From an uncultured Granulosicoccus sp. (lineage in GTDB: Bacteria; Pseudomonadota; Gammaproteobacteria; Granulosicoccales; Granulosicoccaceae), in assembly GCA_947499955.1 (NCBI GenBank), contig CANMQI010000001.1, forward strand, positions 434,001 through 498,000: a stretch of DNA of 64,000 nt. The letters are read 5' to 3'. Made by a program: the position numbers and the translations under genes. How positions within the stretch are numbered: the first letter of the stretch is position 1; every line of letters starts with the position of its first letter. The notes under the pieces were generated by a model, which was given only the letters and a program-made list of their open reading frames with translations, did no database searches and was not told the DNA's origin. Shown here one piece after another: positions 20,334 to 28,968 of this stretch.

Positions 20334-21209
20334 ATGAATGGCGGTATTGCCGCACTCCCGATGTACGACTGGCCGGAATTGCATGCGCCGATGGATCACC
20401 TGTGGGCGGCGATCACGCAGGAGCTTCACAAGGACGGTATCAGCGCTCCTGCGCGACTTGCGCGTGAGCTGCCCTATGATGCCGGCTGGACCCGACCCGA
20501 TCTCGTGCTTGGCCAGACCTGCGGGCTGCCGATGGCCACGACACTGGCAAACCGGGTAAGCGTCGTCGGCACTTTCGATCACGCACTGGAGGCCTGCCCT
20601 CCAGGTCACTACCGCAGCGCCTTGCTGGTGAGAGCAGACAGTGACATCGATTGTCTGGCGAACGCCCGTGGCAGTCGCCTGGTGATCAACAATCTGGACA
20701 GTCAGTCAGGCTTTCATTCAATCATGGGGCGGTTGCGAACGCAGTTGCAAACGCGGTTGCAAACGCGGTTGCAAACGCGGTTGCAAACGCGGTCCTTGGA
20801 CTCGATGCCGACGCAACGCTTCTTCTCATCCGTCGCAGTGAGTGATGCGCACCGCAACTCCATTGCCTGGCTGCTTGATGAACGCGCCGATATCGCGGCC
20901 ATCGATTGCCATTCACTGGCACTTGCTCGGCGCTTCGGACCCTCGCCCGATCAGCTGCGCATCGTTGGCTACACACCGGCGGTACCGGGCACGCCCTTGA
21001 TCACGGCACAGCACACCAACGCTTCACGCATCGGTGATGCCGTGGAGCGAGCGCTGCAGGAGCTGGATGCCGATCAACGGCGCAAGCTTGGTATCGTCGG
21101 GCTATGGCGATGTGATGTGACTGACTATCAGCCAATGGCCGACGCAGGCGTTGCGCGCATTGCCCGGCGAGAGCTCGGGCTTGAAGAGCAGACTGAAAGT
21201 CATCACTGA
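20334..21209 (+). CDS. PhnD-like substrate-binding domain protein without signal peptide
   Basis: Resembles the phosphate/phosphonate-binding (PhnD, PF12974) family: an early ALPMYDWPEL motif, PDLVLGQTCGLP, a duplicated-lobe pattern RLVINNLDSQSGFHSIMG, then DIAAIDCHSLALARR. There is no export signal, so it may be cytoplasmic or an uncharacterised enzyme-like relative. Residues about 133-152 are expanded by a 12-bp tandem repeat that adds QTRL units. The start is uncertain: ATG 20334 fits the family, while an open TTG at 20277 would add 19 residues; neither has a good ribosome binding site. No transporter genes adjoin it. Confidence 0.65.
   Translation: MNGGIAALPMYDWPELHAPMDHLWAAITQELHKDGISAPARLARELPYDAGWTRPDLVLGQTCGLPMATTLANRVSVVGTFDHALEACPPGHYRSALLVRADSDIDCLANARGSRLVINNLDSQSGFHSIMGRLRTQLQTRLQTRLQTRLQTRSLDSMPTQRFFSSVAVSDAHRNSIAWLLDERADIAAIDCHSLALARRFGPSPDQLRIVGYTPAVPGTPLITAQHTNASRIGDAVERALQELDADQRRKLGIVGLWRCDVTDYQPMADAGVARIARRELGLEEQTESHH
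20729..20788 (+). repeat. Five tandem copies of a 12-bp unit inside a CDS
   Basis: The unit GCGGTTGCAAAC occurs five times head to tail (the first two copies have one mismatch each), followed by a partial copy. Each unit is in frame and encodes L-Q-T-R. Length change by slippage would keep the reading frame. Confidence 0.92.
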
Positions 21210-21252
21210 GTCAGCCTGCCGGGCCTGAAACGGCGGTACGGCCCGTACTGTC

Positions 21253-21750
21253 CTACTGCGCATCTGCTTTGGGAGCGAACAGGTTCAGCTCTCCCTTGTC
21301 ATTGAACCGGGTGACACTTGAACCACCCTTGCCTGCCCCCAGCTTGCCCGTGAGCGAATAGACGATCGGCTGACCAAGCGCACCACCCTCACCCTGCATG
21401 TCTCCTGCCCGTGCCCATAGCTGACGAATGGCACTGAAAGCGGAAATACTCACTGGCACGGTCAGAACAGCATCACTGAATCGCGGTATTTCACCGGCAG
21501 CGTTACTGACGCCACTGGCCAGACCCTGACCGTCCAGGTCCAGGCTCACCGACATGCCATCGTAGTGCAAGGCTTCTTCGTTGGGATTCTGCACTCGCAA
21601 TTTCAGTGCAAAACGCACTTCCAGGCCCTCGCTGGGCAATGGCTCCAGGCCCACCACTCTAACATTGGGTGAATCGCTGACCGCCAGAGTGGCACAGCCA
21701 CCCAGAAGGACCAGTAACAAGGGCAGCAATACCACGGCATATCGGTTCAT
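21253..21750 (-). CDS. LEA14/WHy-domain lipoprotein
   Basis: A 165-residue protein from ATG 21750 (AGGAG about 9 bases upstream). The signal sequence ends in a lipobox (LLGGC, Cys about residue 19), predicting a lipidated envelope protein. The body matches the water-stress/hypersensitive-response (LEA type 2) domain: VVGLEPLPSEGLEVRFALKL, RVQNPNEEALHYDGMSVSL and DAVLTVPVSISAF. Bacterial members are mostly uncharacterised; links to desiccation or envelope stress are inferred. It converges with the PhnD-like gene and has no operon partner. Confidence 0.85.
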   Translation of the reverse strand: MNRYAVVLLPLLLVLLGGCATLAVSDSPNVRVVGLEPLPSEGLEVRFALKLRVQNPNEEALHYDGMSVSLDLDGQGLASGVSNAAGEIPRFSDAVLTVPVSISAFSAIRQLWARAGDMQGEGGALGQPIVYSLTGKLGAGKGGSSVTRFNDKGELNLFAPKADAQ

Positions 21751-21895
21751 ACGGTCAGGGCTCCTGAGCATCCATCTGGAACATTAGCGGCATGGTCAGC
21801 ACATGGATTCATGATGCTGAATCGACCAACGGCCATGACTATACAGGGACACCCGGCATGCTTGTACAAACTGAGTTCTACCGTAACAGTCCCGT

Positions 21896-22966
21896 TCACT
21901 CGCTCATGATCAGCGCACCATCTCTTCCAAAGAAGTGACATTTACAGACATCGATATCGAGATCTATCTCCGATCCGAACATCAGGTTCCAGCGCTCCAG
22001 TGAAGAAACGTTCAAGCGTCCACCCGCAAGCTTCACTTCGATGATGCTACGGTCACCCGTGCACTCGATATTGCCGACGGTTCCAAGCGCATTACCACCC
22101 CCACGACTTTTTGCGATACTCATGTCTTCAGGGCGAATGCCCAGCGTTGCCTGACCTACTGGCCAGTGACCCTCAGGCAATTCAACGAAAATGCCGTCAC
22201 TGATGAATGCCGATACCGGGCCTGAATTGATCTCACCCTCGATGAGATTGATGGGGGGAGAACCGACAAAGCCTGCAACAAATTTACTGCCGGGGTGATC
22301 GTACAAATCCAGTGGTGCACCTATCTGCTCGATTCTGCCCGCATTCATGAGCATGATTCGATCAGCCATGGTCATGGCTTCGACCTGATCGTGCGTCACG
22401 TATATGGCAGTAGTTCCCAGCTCCTGTTGTAACGTACGAATATCCGTTCGCATCTGCACACGCAGCTTTGCGTCCAGATTCGACAAGGGCTCATCGAACA
22501 GAAACACCTTTGGGTTGCGCACGATGGCGCGCCCCATCGCCACCCTCTGGCGCTGACCACCGGACAAATCTCTTGGCTTGCGGTTCAGGTAATCACCCAG
22601 ATTGAGCATGTCGGCGGCGCGCATCAGTTGCGTCTTCTGCTCGGATTCGGAAACCCCTGCCAGTTGCAGTGGAAAACAGATATTCTCGCGCACACTCATG
22701 TGTGGATAGAGTGCATAACTCTGGAACACCATTGCAATATTGCGCTCGCGCGGTGAGAGGTTGTTGACTACGCGCCCCCCGATGGAAACCTCTCCATCGC
22801 TTATTTCCTCGAGTCCTGCGATCATCCTCAGCAATGTGGATTTTCCACAACCGCTTTCCCCGAGTATCGCGAGAAACTCCCCCTCTTCGATGGAGGCGTT
22901 CAGTCCATGCAATACCTCGACATCCCCATAGGACTTTCGGACTTCATTCAATTCCACAAATGACAT
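21896..22966 (-). CDS. Carbohydrate ABC transporter ATP-binding protein (UgpC/MsmX type)
   Basis: Cytoplasmic ATPase that powers the MalFG-type importer encoded upstream. Walker A is GESGCGKST (about 37-45), Q-loop VFQSYALYPHMS, signature LSGGQRQR, Walker B VFLFDEP, and switch His in YVTHDQ. The C-terminal 120 residues form the TOBE/MOP-like regulatory extension (LGIRPEDMSIA) typical of MalK/UgpC proteins. It is the last gene of a minus-strand operon: binding protein, two permeases, DUF4432 protein, sulfatase, ATPase. There is a 95-bp gap to the sulfatase gene, with GGAA before the ATG. Confidence 0.93.
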   Translation of the reverse strand: MSFVELNEVRKSYGDVEVLHGLNASIEEGEFLAILGESGCGKSTLLRMIAGLEEISDGEVSIGGRVVNNLSPRERNIAMVFQSYALYPHMSVRENICFPLQLAGVSESEQKTQLMRAADMLNLGDYLNRKPRDLSGGQRQRVAMGRAIVRNPKVFLFDEPLSNLDAKLRVQMRTDIRTLQQELGTTAIYVTHDQVEAMTMADRIMLMNAGRIEQIGAPLDLYDHPGSKFVAGFVGSPPINLIEGEINSGPVSAFISDGIFVELPEGHWPVGQATLGIRPEDMSIAKSRGGGNALGTVGNIECTGDRSIIEVKLAGGRLNVSSLERWNLMFGSEIDLDIDVCKCHFFGRDGALIMSE

Positions 22967-23061
22967 AATTATTCCGGCCTTCCTTCATGTCGATTGGGGA
23001 CATTGCGTGATGCCCCCGCGCTCTTTGTTGGGTATGACGAACTCGTTCTGCAAAAAATCGT

Positions 23062-24570
23062 TCAGAAACCGAGTCTTGCAAATGCCTCTTCAGGAGCATT
23101 GTTGAGCTTCATCTGTTTTTCGATTTCAATGGCTAAGCGCTCTTCCACTGGTGAAGCAACCAGAGGTGACAATTGACCAGGGTCGACCGACAGATCGAAG
23201 ACGACACTCTGACAATCTGCCATGCCGCCCGGTCCGTGCGAGCTGAACCAGTGGGAGTCCTTGTTCACGGGTATGCGCATGACCGGAAAGCCGTCTGCGA
23301 AGGCATTGTTCTCGCAAAAGGACGCCTCACTGAGCTCTTCACGTGAAAACGGCGTCAGCATATGCGCTGGCATCAGCGTGTACTCATTGAGATTTGTCGC
23401 CGACATGTTCTCCGGATAACGCATGTAGGTATATCTACCATCCGTTATATTCACGGCCCCACCGAAGTATCCATATATCAGGACATCACGCAAGTTGTCC
23501 TTAGGATCACTCAGCGCAGGCAGCAACGATTGCGCAGTCGAATCGAAGTCGTTATGGCAACCAAAGCAATCCAGCAAGGTTGGCATGATATCGATGGTTT
23601 GGGTCAAGGCATCACGCCGGGTACCCGCTTGCTCCTTGTGATCCGGATGGTGAACGAACAAGGGAATATTGGCGACCTCATTGAAACATGGCATGCGGTT
23701 CTTGGCCCACCACTCATGCTCACCCAGCAGGAAGCCGTGGTCGGTTGTTGCAATCAGGCATGTGTCGTCCCAGATATCCAGTTCATCGAGTTTGTCCAGC
23801 AGCCTGCCCAACTGCGTATCGCAATGTCGTATCAGCGCCTTGTAGTTCTGTCTCAGCAGATCATTCTCGGGCAGTCCATCTATATAGCGATCGTAATGAG
23901 GCCAATCGAATGTGGGCTGATCGTCCAGTTGATATTCGGCGCGATAGCCCGGTGGTGCGAGGAAGGGTTCGTGCGGGTCGAAGGTTTCGATCTGCAGGAC
24001 CCAGTCATCGACTTTGGCGTAGGTATCGATGAACTCCAGCGCCTCATCAAAACACTGCGTTGACGAGAAGTCACTTTCGTCCTTGATCAGCTCTCGGTTG
24101 GCCATGTTCTGCATTTGCAGGGAACCCGGGGTGAAGTTCTGCTGCTTCTCATGATATTGCTCGCGCCATTTATCAATGGGCGGGTTGAGAGTCGGCACCC
24201 ATTTATCACCTTCCTGGCCACGAAGAAACGCATAGGAATCATAGCGGGTGTGGTAGTTGCCCGCGCCATCTTCAAAATAGTGATAGTGGTCTGTTATCAG
24301 GTGTGAATAGACCTGATTCTTGCGCAGGGTCTCGAACACGGAATTATCGAACGGCTCCAGCGGCCCCCAACTGCGATGCAGAAAGCTGAGGCGCCCCGTA
24401 TGGATATCGCGCCGCGCCGGCATGCAAGGCAGACTACCGACGTAGTGTCTGTCGAACGTCACGGTCCGCTGCGCCAATCGGTTGAAGTTGGGTGTATCGA
24501 CATCTTGCCCCCCATAGTTCTCCAGAACGTGACGGTTCAATGAATCAAAGATCAAAAGAATAGCGCGCAT
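23062..24570 (-). CDS. Formylglycine-type sulfatase
   Basis: Type I sulfatases hydrolyse sulfate esters with a formylglycine made from the Cys of a C-x-P-x-R motif; here CMPAR with Cys49. Metal ligands are suggested by an early FDSLNRHVLENYGG (Asp9) and a downstream TTDHGFLLGEHEWW segment. There is no signal peptide, so it probably acts in the cytoplasm on an imported sulfated compound. Its ATG overlaps the stop of the DUF4432 gene (TAATG). At 502 residues it has normal length. The substrate is unknown; the neighbouring sugar-type importer points to a small sulfated saccharide. A separate anaerobic or FGE-type maturase would be needed and is not in this window. Confidence 0.9.
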   Translation of the reverse strand: MRAILLIFDSLNRHVLENYGGQDVDTPNFNRLAQRTVTFDRHYVGSLPCMPARRDIHTGRLSFLHRSWGPLEPFDNSVFETLRKNQVYSHLITDHYHYFEDGAGNYHTRYDSYAFLRGQEGDKWVPTLNPPIDKWREQYHEKQQNFTPGSLQMQNMANRELIKDESDFSSTQCFDEALEFIDTYAKVDDWVLQIETFDPHEPFLAPPGYRAEYQLDDQPTFDWPHYDRYIDGLPENDLLRQNYKALIRHCDTQLGRLLDKLDELDIWDDTCLIATTDHGFLLGEHEWWAKNRMPCFNEVANIPLFVHHPDHKEQAGTRRDALTQTIDIMPTLLDCFGCHNDFDSTAQSLLPALSDPKDNLRDVLIYGYFGGAVNITDGRYTYMRYPENMSATNLNEYTLMPAHMLTPFSREELSEASFCENNAFADGFPVMRIPVNKDSHWFSSHGPGGMADCQSVVFDLSVDPGQLSPLVASPVEERLAIEIEKQMKLNNAPEEAFARLGF

Positions 24571-25631
24571 TACGAATTCACCGTTTTTCCATGTTTTGAA
24601 AACCGCAGCGCCAGTTCATAGCGCCGCTCCTTGCCGGGCTGCAGTACGTTCATCTCCCCACGTTCGCGTGCCTCAAGTCGACTGCGGCCGCCGGTGGTGC
24701 AGGGTTCAATGCCCATTCCGTAGATTCCGCAGTTAGTCATGCGCAATACCTGACAGCACGGCAGCTGCGCCGCCGGGTACTCCAGGCAAAGCGACAGGCC
24801 GCTTTGCGGGCTTGTCAGCAACACGTGTCCGTGGGTCATTTCGTGCTGGTAGATTGCCAGTGTGTTTTCAGCGACGTCCTGTGGATCGGGAAAGGCAGCC
24901 AGGGGATCATGTTCCTCCGACTTCCAGATACAGGCCGAATCGGCGACATCCACTTCGGTATCCGGCGCGACCATCGGGAAACCGATATTGAAGTGATACA
25001 GCTGCATCTGTGTGGTGGCATTGTTGCCGACATTGCGCACGCTATCCTTTATATGGAGCGTTTGTGAACCGACGGGCACCTCGATTCGTCTGCGCAGTCT
25101 GAGTGCGGAGACGAATGCCATGGACTGCGTGAATTCGACTTCACAGAATACATAGGGCTCTTTGGCATCATCGACCAGACCATGGCCACGAATGACGCCA
25201 GGTTGAAACGTGCCTTTACCGTGCAACGGAAACTGGATGTTCGACAAGGCATGCTGGTTGGTCTGTTCAACTTCATCATGCTCGGGCTGACGTATATGGT
25301 CCAGACCACAGGTGTTCAGGAAACCGCCGAATCCACGCAGGAAACCCTGCCCCTGATCACCCTCACGGTCAATCAACCAGGGTGACGCCAGACCCGCCGG
25401 GGAGTGCCAGGAAAGCACTTGCCCGTCAATACAAAGCCGTCCGATATCCGCACTGCGATCTACCGTGATGTCGAAGTCAAGGCCACCACCCGAGCGCATT
25501 TCGATGACACGCATGCCCCGCTCCACACCCTCCTCCAGTGTGACCAGGCGCGTGCCTGCATAAGTGCCTAGACCGGCACTCACTCTGTGCAGCCTGTCCT
25601 GGTCCCAGCCAGCCACGGTTGCCGGGCTCAT
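24570..25631 (-). CDS. DUF4432 family protein, aldose 1-epimerase-like
   Basis: A 353-residue protein of the DUF4432 group, whose fold is that of galactose mutarotase. Family-like segments: GGGLDFDITVDRSADIGRL, GQGFLRGFGGFLNTCGLDH, HGKGTFQPGVIRGHGLVDD and LYHFNIGFPMVAPDTEV. Members often occur with sugar catabolic genes and may interconvert anomers or act on keto-sugars; the exact reaction is not known. It overlaps the upstream permease gene by four bases (ATGA) and the downstream sulfatase by one, so it is clearly part of the transport/desulfation operon. Confidence 0.8.
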   Translation of the reverse strand: MSPATVAGWDQDRLHRVSAGLGTYAGTRLVTLEEGVERGMRVIEMRSGGGLDFDITVDRSADIGRLCIDGQVLSWHSPAGLASPWLIDREGDQGQGFLRGFGGFLNTCGLDHIRQPEHDEVEQTNQHALSNIQFPLHGKGTFQPGVIRGHGLVDDAKEPYVFCEVEFTQSMAFVSALRLRRRIEVPVGSQTLHIKDSVRNVGNNATTQMQLYHFNIGFPMVAPDTEVDVADSACIWKSEEHDPLAAFPDPQDVAENTLAIYQHEMTHGHVLLTSPQSGLSLCLEYPAAQLPCCQVLRMTNCGIYGMGIEPCTTGGRSRLEARERGEMNVLQPGKERRYELALRFSKHGKTVNS

Positions 25632-26473
25632 TTGACGGCTCCGGCCGTCAATCCACGTACGATGAAGCGCTGGCCGAACAGTAGCGCGATCAAGGCGGGA
25701 ATCGCCGACAGGACCGATGCTGCTGCCATCTGTGTATACTTTATTTCCTCTTCCTGTGCGTACTTGGCGATGGCAACAGGCACAGTGCCGGTTTCGTTGT
25801 TGGTCAGAGCCAGAGCCACTGGAAACTCGTTCCAGCTGAACACGTAGATGAGAATGGCAGTAGCCACGAGACCTGGTGCCATCAACGGTGCCACGACACG
25901 TCGAACCAGTGTGATGAACCCGGCTCCATCCACATAGGCCGCATCTTCCAGCTCACGCGGTATTTCCCGGAAGAAAGAGGCAAGCAACCAGAGCGCTATC
26001 GGCAGATGCAATGTCGTGTGCGCCAGGACCAGAGCCAGATAATCATTGCTGATACCTACCGTACGTGCCAGGTCATACCATGCACTTGCCAGCGTGACCG
26101 ACGGAATCAGGTTGAACGCCATGGACCAGATCAGGAAGGTGTTGACCACATAGGAGGGCCATCGCATGCGGAAAAGCGAGTAACCGGCAAAGAAGGAAAT
26201 CGTCACCACGAAAAGAGTACTGATTGTCGTCACGATCACGCTGTTGGTGAAATTCCTCAGGTAGTCAGACGTCCGATCGAACAGCACTTCGTCGTAGTTG
26301 AGCAGTGTCGGGGTAAAGGTGACCTGCCCCATCAACAGCGAGATCTGCGTCTTGAAGGACGACAGAGCGATATAGACGAACGGTGCCAGGGTAATGAAAA
26401 TGGCAGCGATAAGAAATCCGTGCAGAAAGACATCGGCGCGGCGATATAGTCGAGACTTTCCTGATGTTGTCAT
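25628..26473 (-). CDS. Carbohydrate ABC transporter permease, MalG type
   Basis: Inner-membrane subunit of 281 residues with six predicted helices (first at about 15-37). The cytoplasmic EAA loop that contacts the ATPase reads IPRELEDAAYVDGAGFITLVR. It ends with GQRFIVRGLTAGAVK, a C-terminus typical of MalG-like subunits. Four-base overlaps with both neighbours (MalF-type permease and DUF4432 gene) show tight translational coupling. Confidence 0.92.
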   Translation of the reverse strand: MTTSGKSRLYRRADVFLHGFLIAAIFITLAPFVYIALSSFKTQISLLMGQVTFTPTLLNYDEVLFDRTSDYLRNFTNSVIVTTISTLFVVTISFFAGYSLFRMRWPSYVVNTFLIWSMAFNLIPSVTLASAWYDLARTVGISNDYLALVLAHTTLHLPIALWLLASFFREIPRELEDAAYVDGAGFITLVRRVVAPLMAPGLVATAILIYVFSWNEFPVALALTNNETGTVPVAIAKYAQEEEIKYTQMAAASVLSAIPALIALLFGQRFIVRGLTAGAVK

Positions 26474-27351
26474 GATTGTGCCAACTCTCTACTACGACCT
26501 GCATTCAGGGCTATCACGATGATGACGGACACAACGAAGATGATCGACACCGACAAAGCAGAGCCGTAACCCGGATTGTCCTGCAGAAAATAGCGCTGAA
26601 ATATCGTGAAGCTGACCACTTCCGTCGAAGTGCCGGGACCGCCTGAGGTCAGCAGAAAGACTTCATCAAAGATCTTGGATGCCATGACGGCACGAAACAG
26701 GAACGTCATGAAGATGGCCGGATAGAGCAAGGGAAGCGTGACATACCGAAACTCCTGCCAAGTGGTTGCCCCATCGATTTTCGCGGCTTCCGATACATCG
26801 CGAGGCAAGGACTCTACCGCCGCCAGCAGCAACAGAAAGGCAAAGGGTGTCCAATGCCAGATATCGACAACGATGACCGAGGCCAGTGCCGTGGATGAAG
26901 ACCCCAGCCAGTCATGCCCTGTCAATCCAACGGCTTCGAGGATGAGATTGAACACACCGAATTCCGAGTTGTACATCAATCGCCAGATGGCGCCGATGAC
27001 TATGCCGGGGATGAGCAGCGGCAGAATGATCAGTGGACGGTAAAAACGGCCCTTCTTGCCCAGTGCGGAACAACCCAGTGCCAGAGCAAGCCCGATGATG
27101 ACTTGAGCACTGGTGGCGAAGATCACCACTATGGCCGTATTGATTACCCCGGCCTTGAACAGCGGGTCTGCCGGAATATCAGCGTAGTTGTCCAGACCCA
27201 CCCATTCCATCTGCTTAGTCCCCGCTTGCCAGGACACCTCATGGAAACTCGTTATCAACAGATTGATAACGGGCAGAAGTGCCAGCAGCGCAAACACCAA
27301 CAAGGCTGGCAACAGGGACAGGTATTTTCCTAATGGGCTAAAGTGGGGCAT
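26470..27351 (-). CDS. Carbohydrate ABC transporter permease, MalF type
   Basis: Partner permease of 293 residues, six predicted helices, with the EAA loop LPRDVSEAAKIDGATTWQEF before the last two helices. It starts 143 bp after the binding-protein gene; a stable stem-loop lies in that gap. Pairs with the MalG-type subunit downstream to form the membrane channel. Confidence 0.92.
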   Translation of the reverse strand: MPHFSPLGKYLSLLPALLVFALLALLPVINLLITSFHEVSWQAGTKQMEWVGLDNYADIPADPLFKAGVINTAIVVIFATSAQVIIGLALALGCSALGKKGRFYRPLIILPLLIPGIVIGAIWRLMYNSEFGVFNLILEAVGLTGHDWLGSSSTALASVIVVDIWHWTPFAFLLLLAAVESLPRDVSEAAKIDGATTWQEFRYVTLPLLYPAIFMTFLFRAVMASKIFDEVFLLTSGGPGTSTEVVSFTIFQRYFLQDNPGYGSALSVSIIFVVSVIIVIALNAGRSRELAQS

Positions 27352-27459
27352 CGAGGTGCCGTCGCTCCATGTCTTGAAGAAGTGTCAGACGAGTGCAAGC
27401 TCCTGCCGTGATGGAAAATCAAACCCATCGACGCAAGCAACTTCACACCAGGATATGCA

Positions 27460-27482
27460 GGAGGGGTGAAAGTCACCCCTCC
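27460..27482 (-). other. Stem-loop between binding-protein and permease genes
   Basis: A perfect 10-bp GC-rich stem (GGAGGGGTGA / TCACCCCTCC) with a 3-base loop, 12 bases after the binding-protein stop codon. No T-run follows. Such structures commonly protect the upstream mRNA from 3' exonucleases and so raise binding protein over permease; that role is inferred. Confidence 0.7.
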
Positions 27483-27494
27483 CGCAGGACAGTG

Positions 27495-28847
27495 CTATTC
27501 GAGATCAGGCAGGCGACCGGTGGCATAGCCTGCTTCGGATAGCACGGACTCCAGATCTGCCGCCATGGAATTCAGCGCTTCAGTGACTGTGATCTCGCCA
27601 GCCACCGCCCGGTTCAAGCCCAGCTCCGTGATGGCTGCCAGTTCCGCCCCTTCGGGAATGGTCCACATGCCTTTGGCCAGCGGTGAGGCTGTGACCATCG
27701 CTTTCATGTAGCGATTTTCAGGACGATCCGCGATGTCGGATTCATACGCTGCCGCACTGATGGGTGCACCACCCATTTCCGCGTATTGAATCTGCGTCTC
27801 AGGTTGTTGAAACCAGTCGAGAAACGCAAGGGCTGCCCGTTTCTTCTCGTCCGGGATATTCTTCGGAATACCACCCAGCCAATGTCCCAGTGCCGGAGTT
27901 GACGGAAAACCTTCAGCCGATGGCAAGGTGGCGTAACCCACTTTACCGACCACGGCCGATTTGTTCGGATCATCCATCTGTGCCCACGCGGCCGCTGGCA
28001 GAACAGTATGCGCCAACTTCCCGGTAACCAGCAGCTGAATCAAGTCTCCTTGAGTCAGGTTGGCAGGATTCTCCGGGCCCACTTCACTGGCCAAGCGTAC
28101 ATAGGTTTCCAGCGCTTCACGCGCCGCTTCGCTGTTGATGGTCACGAAGTAGTCACCGGCATCAGAATCACGAAAATAGGATCCGCCGAACCCCTGAATG
28201 TACGGGAAAAAGTCCCATGTCACAGAAACGGTCGCCCGCCCTGCCCGCTGGGCAATGCCATACATCTTCTTGGGATTGTGCAGAGCTCTTGCATTCGATT
28301 CCAGTTGCTCGAAGCTCGTCGGTGCCTCCCAACCCTTTTCTTCGTAGAGATCCTTGCGGTAGAACAGCAAGGTGATGTTTGGATTCACCGGAACCGTCAG
28401 CAGCTGGCCATCCTCTTTACCAATGGCCCTGGATTCCGAATCGAACCAGGGAGTACCGCCGTATTCATACACACGCGAATCCAGATCGAACTCGGGATCG
28501 ATGCTCTTCAATGGCTCCAGAAAGCCCCCGTGATACATCTCCGGGTAGAAAATGCCGTTGATGATCAGGAGATCGTATTCACTTTCTTCCGAACGAACCG
28601 CGTTACGTTGCTTCTCGAGACTGCCTGCATAGGGGTTCACGTCAAGCGTTATCTCATTGCCGGTCTCATCCTCGTAGAGGTCTGCGATTGCCGCAAAGCC
28701 TTCGAGCCATGGGGATTGATTGATCACCACATTGACCGGTGCATGCGATGCTGCAAAGGTCGCCGATGAGGCCAACATGGCAGCGACGATCGATGCCTTG
28801 CCAATCATGGCCATGGATGGAATCGTGTTCTTTTCTGGTGTTTTCAC
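27495..28847 (-). CDS. Extracellular solute-binding protein, family 1
   Basis: Periplasmic receptor of the importer, 450 residues. Signal peptide about residues 1-32 (ending ATFAAS). The mature part has the family 1 (maltose-type) pattern: VNVVINQSPWLEGFAAI, LTVPVNPNITLLFYRKDLYEE, and a helix-rich C-terminal lobe with AALAFLDWFQQPETQ. The start is GTG 28847 with GGAGG about 11 bases upstream; an internal ATG pair near residue 12 is a fallback. First gene of the operon and divergent from the LysR gene. The ligand is unknown; a sulfated sugar is suggested by the sulfatase. Confidence 0.9.
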   Translation of the reverse strand: MKTPEKNTIPSMAMIGKASIVAAMLASSATFAASHAPVNVVINQSPWLEGFAAIADLYEDETGNEITLDVNPYAGSLEKQRNAVRSEESEYDLLIINGIFYPEMYHGGFLEPLKSIDPEFDLDSRVYEYGGTPWFDSESRAIGKEDGQLLTVPVNPNITLLFYRKDLYEEKGWEAPTSFEQLESNARALHNPKKMYGIAQRAGRATVSVTWDFFPYIQGFGGSYFRDSDAGDYFVTINSEAAREALETYVRLASEVGPENPANLTQGDLIQLLVTGKLAHTVLPAAAWAQMDDPNKSAVVGKVGYATLPSAEGFPSTPALGHWLGGIPKNIPDEKKRAALAFLDWFQQPETQIQYAEMGGAPISAAAYESDIADRPENRYMKAMVTASPLAKGMWTIPEGAELAAITELGLNRAVAGEITVTEALNSMAADLESVLSEAGYATGRLPDLE

Positions 28848-28920
28848 CCGGTGTGTTCCTCCGAACTGGTTGCCTCATTCAGAGTCACACGATTTTAATG
28901 ATCGCACAATCTTCTTTTTC

Positions 28921-28948
28921 TTAGACTACTAAAGCTTTTGGTTATAAT
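28921..28948 (+). promoter_or_regulatory. Sigma-70 promoter of the LysR gene
   Basis: TTAGAC (28921) and a perfect TATAAT (28943) are separated by 16 bases, and an AAAAAGGAG ribosome binding site follows before the ATG at 28969. The same 120-bp divergent region must hold the promoter of the importer operon and the regulator's own binding site. Confidence 0.75.
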
Positions 28949-28968
28949 AAGAAAAAAGGAGCACTCTC

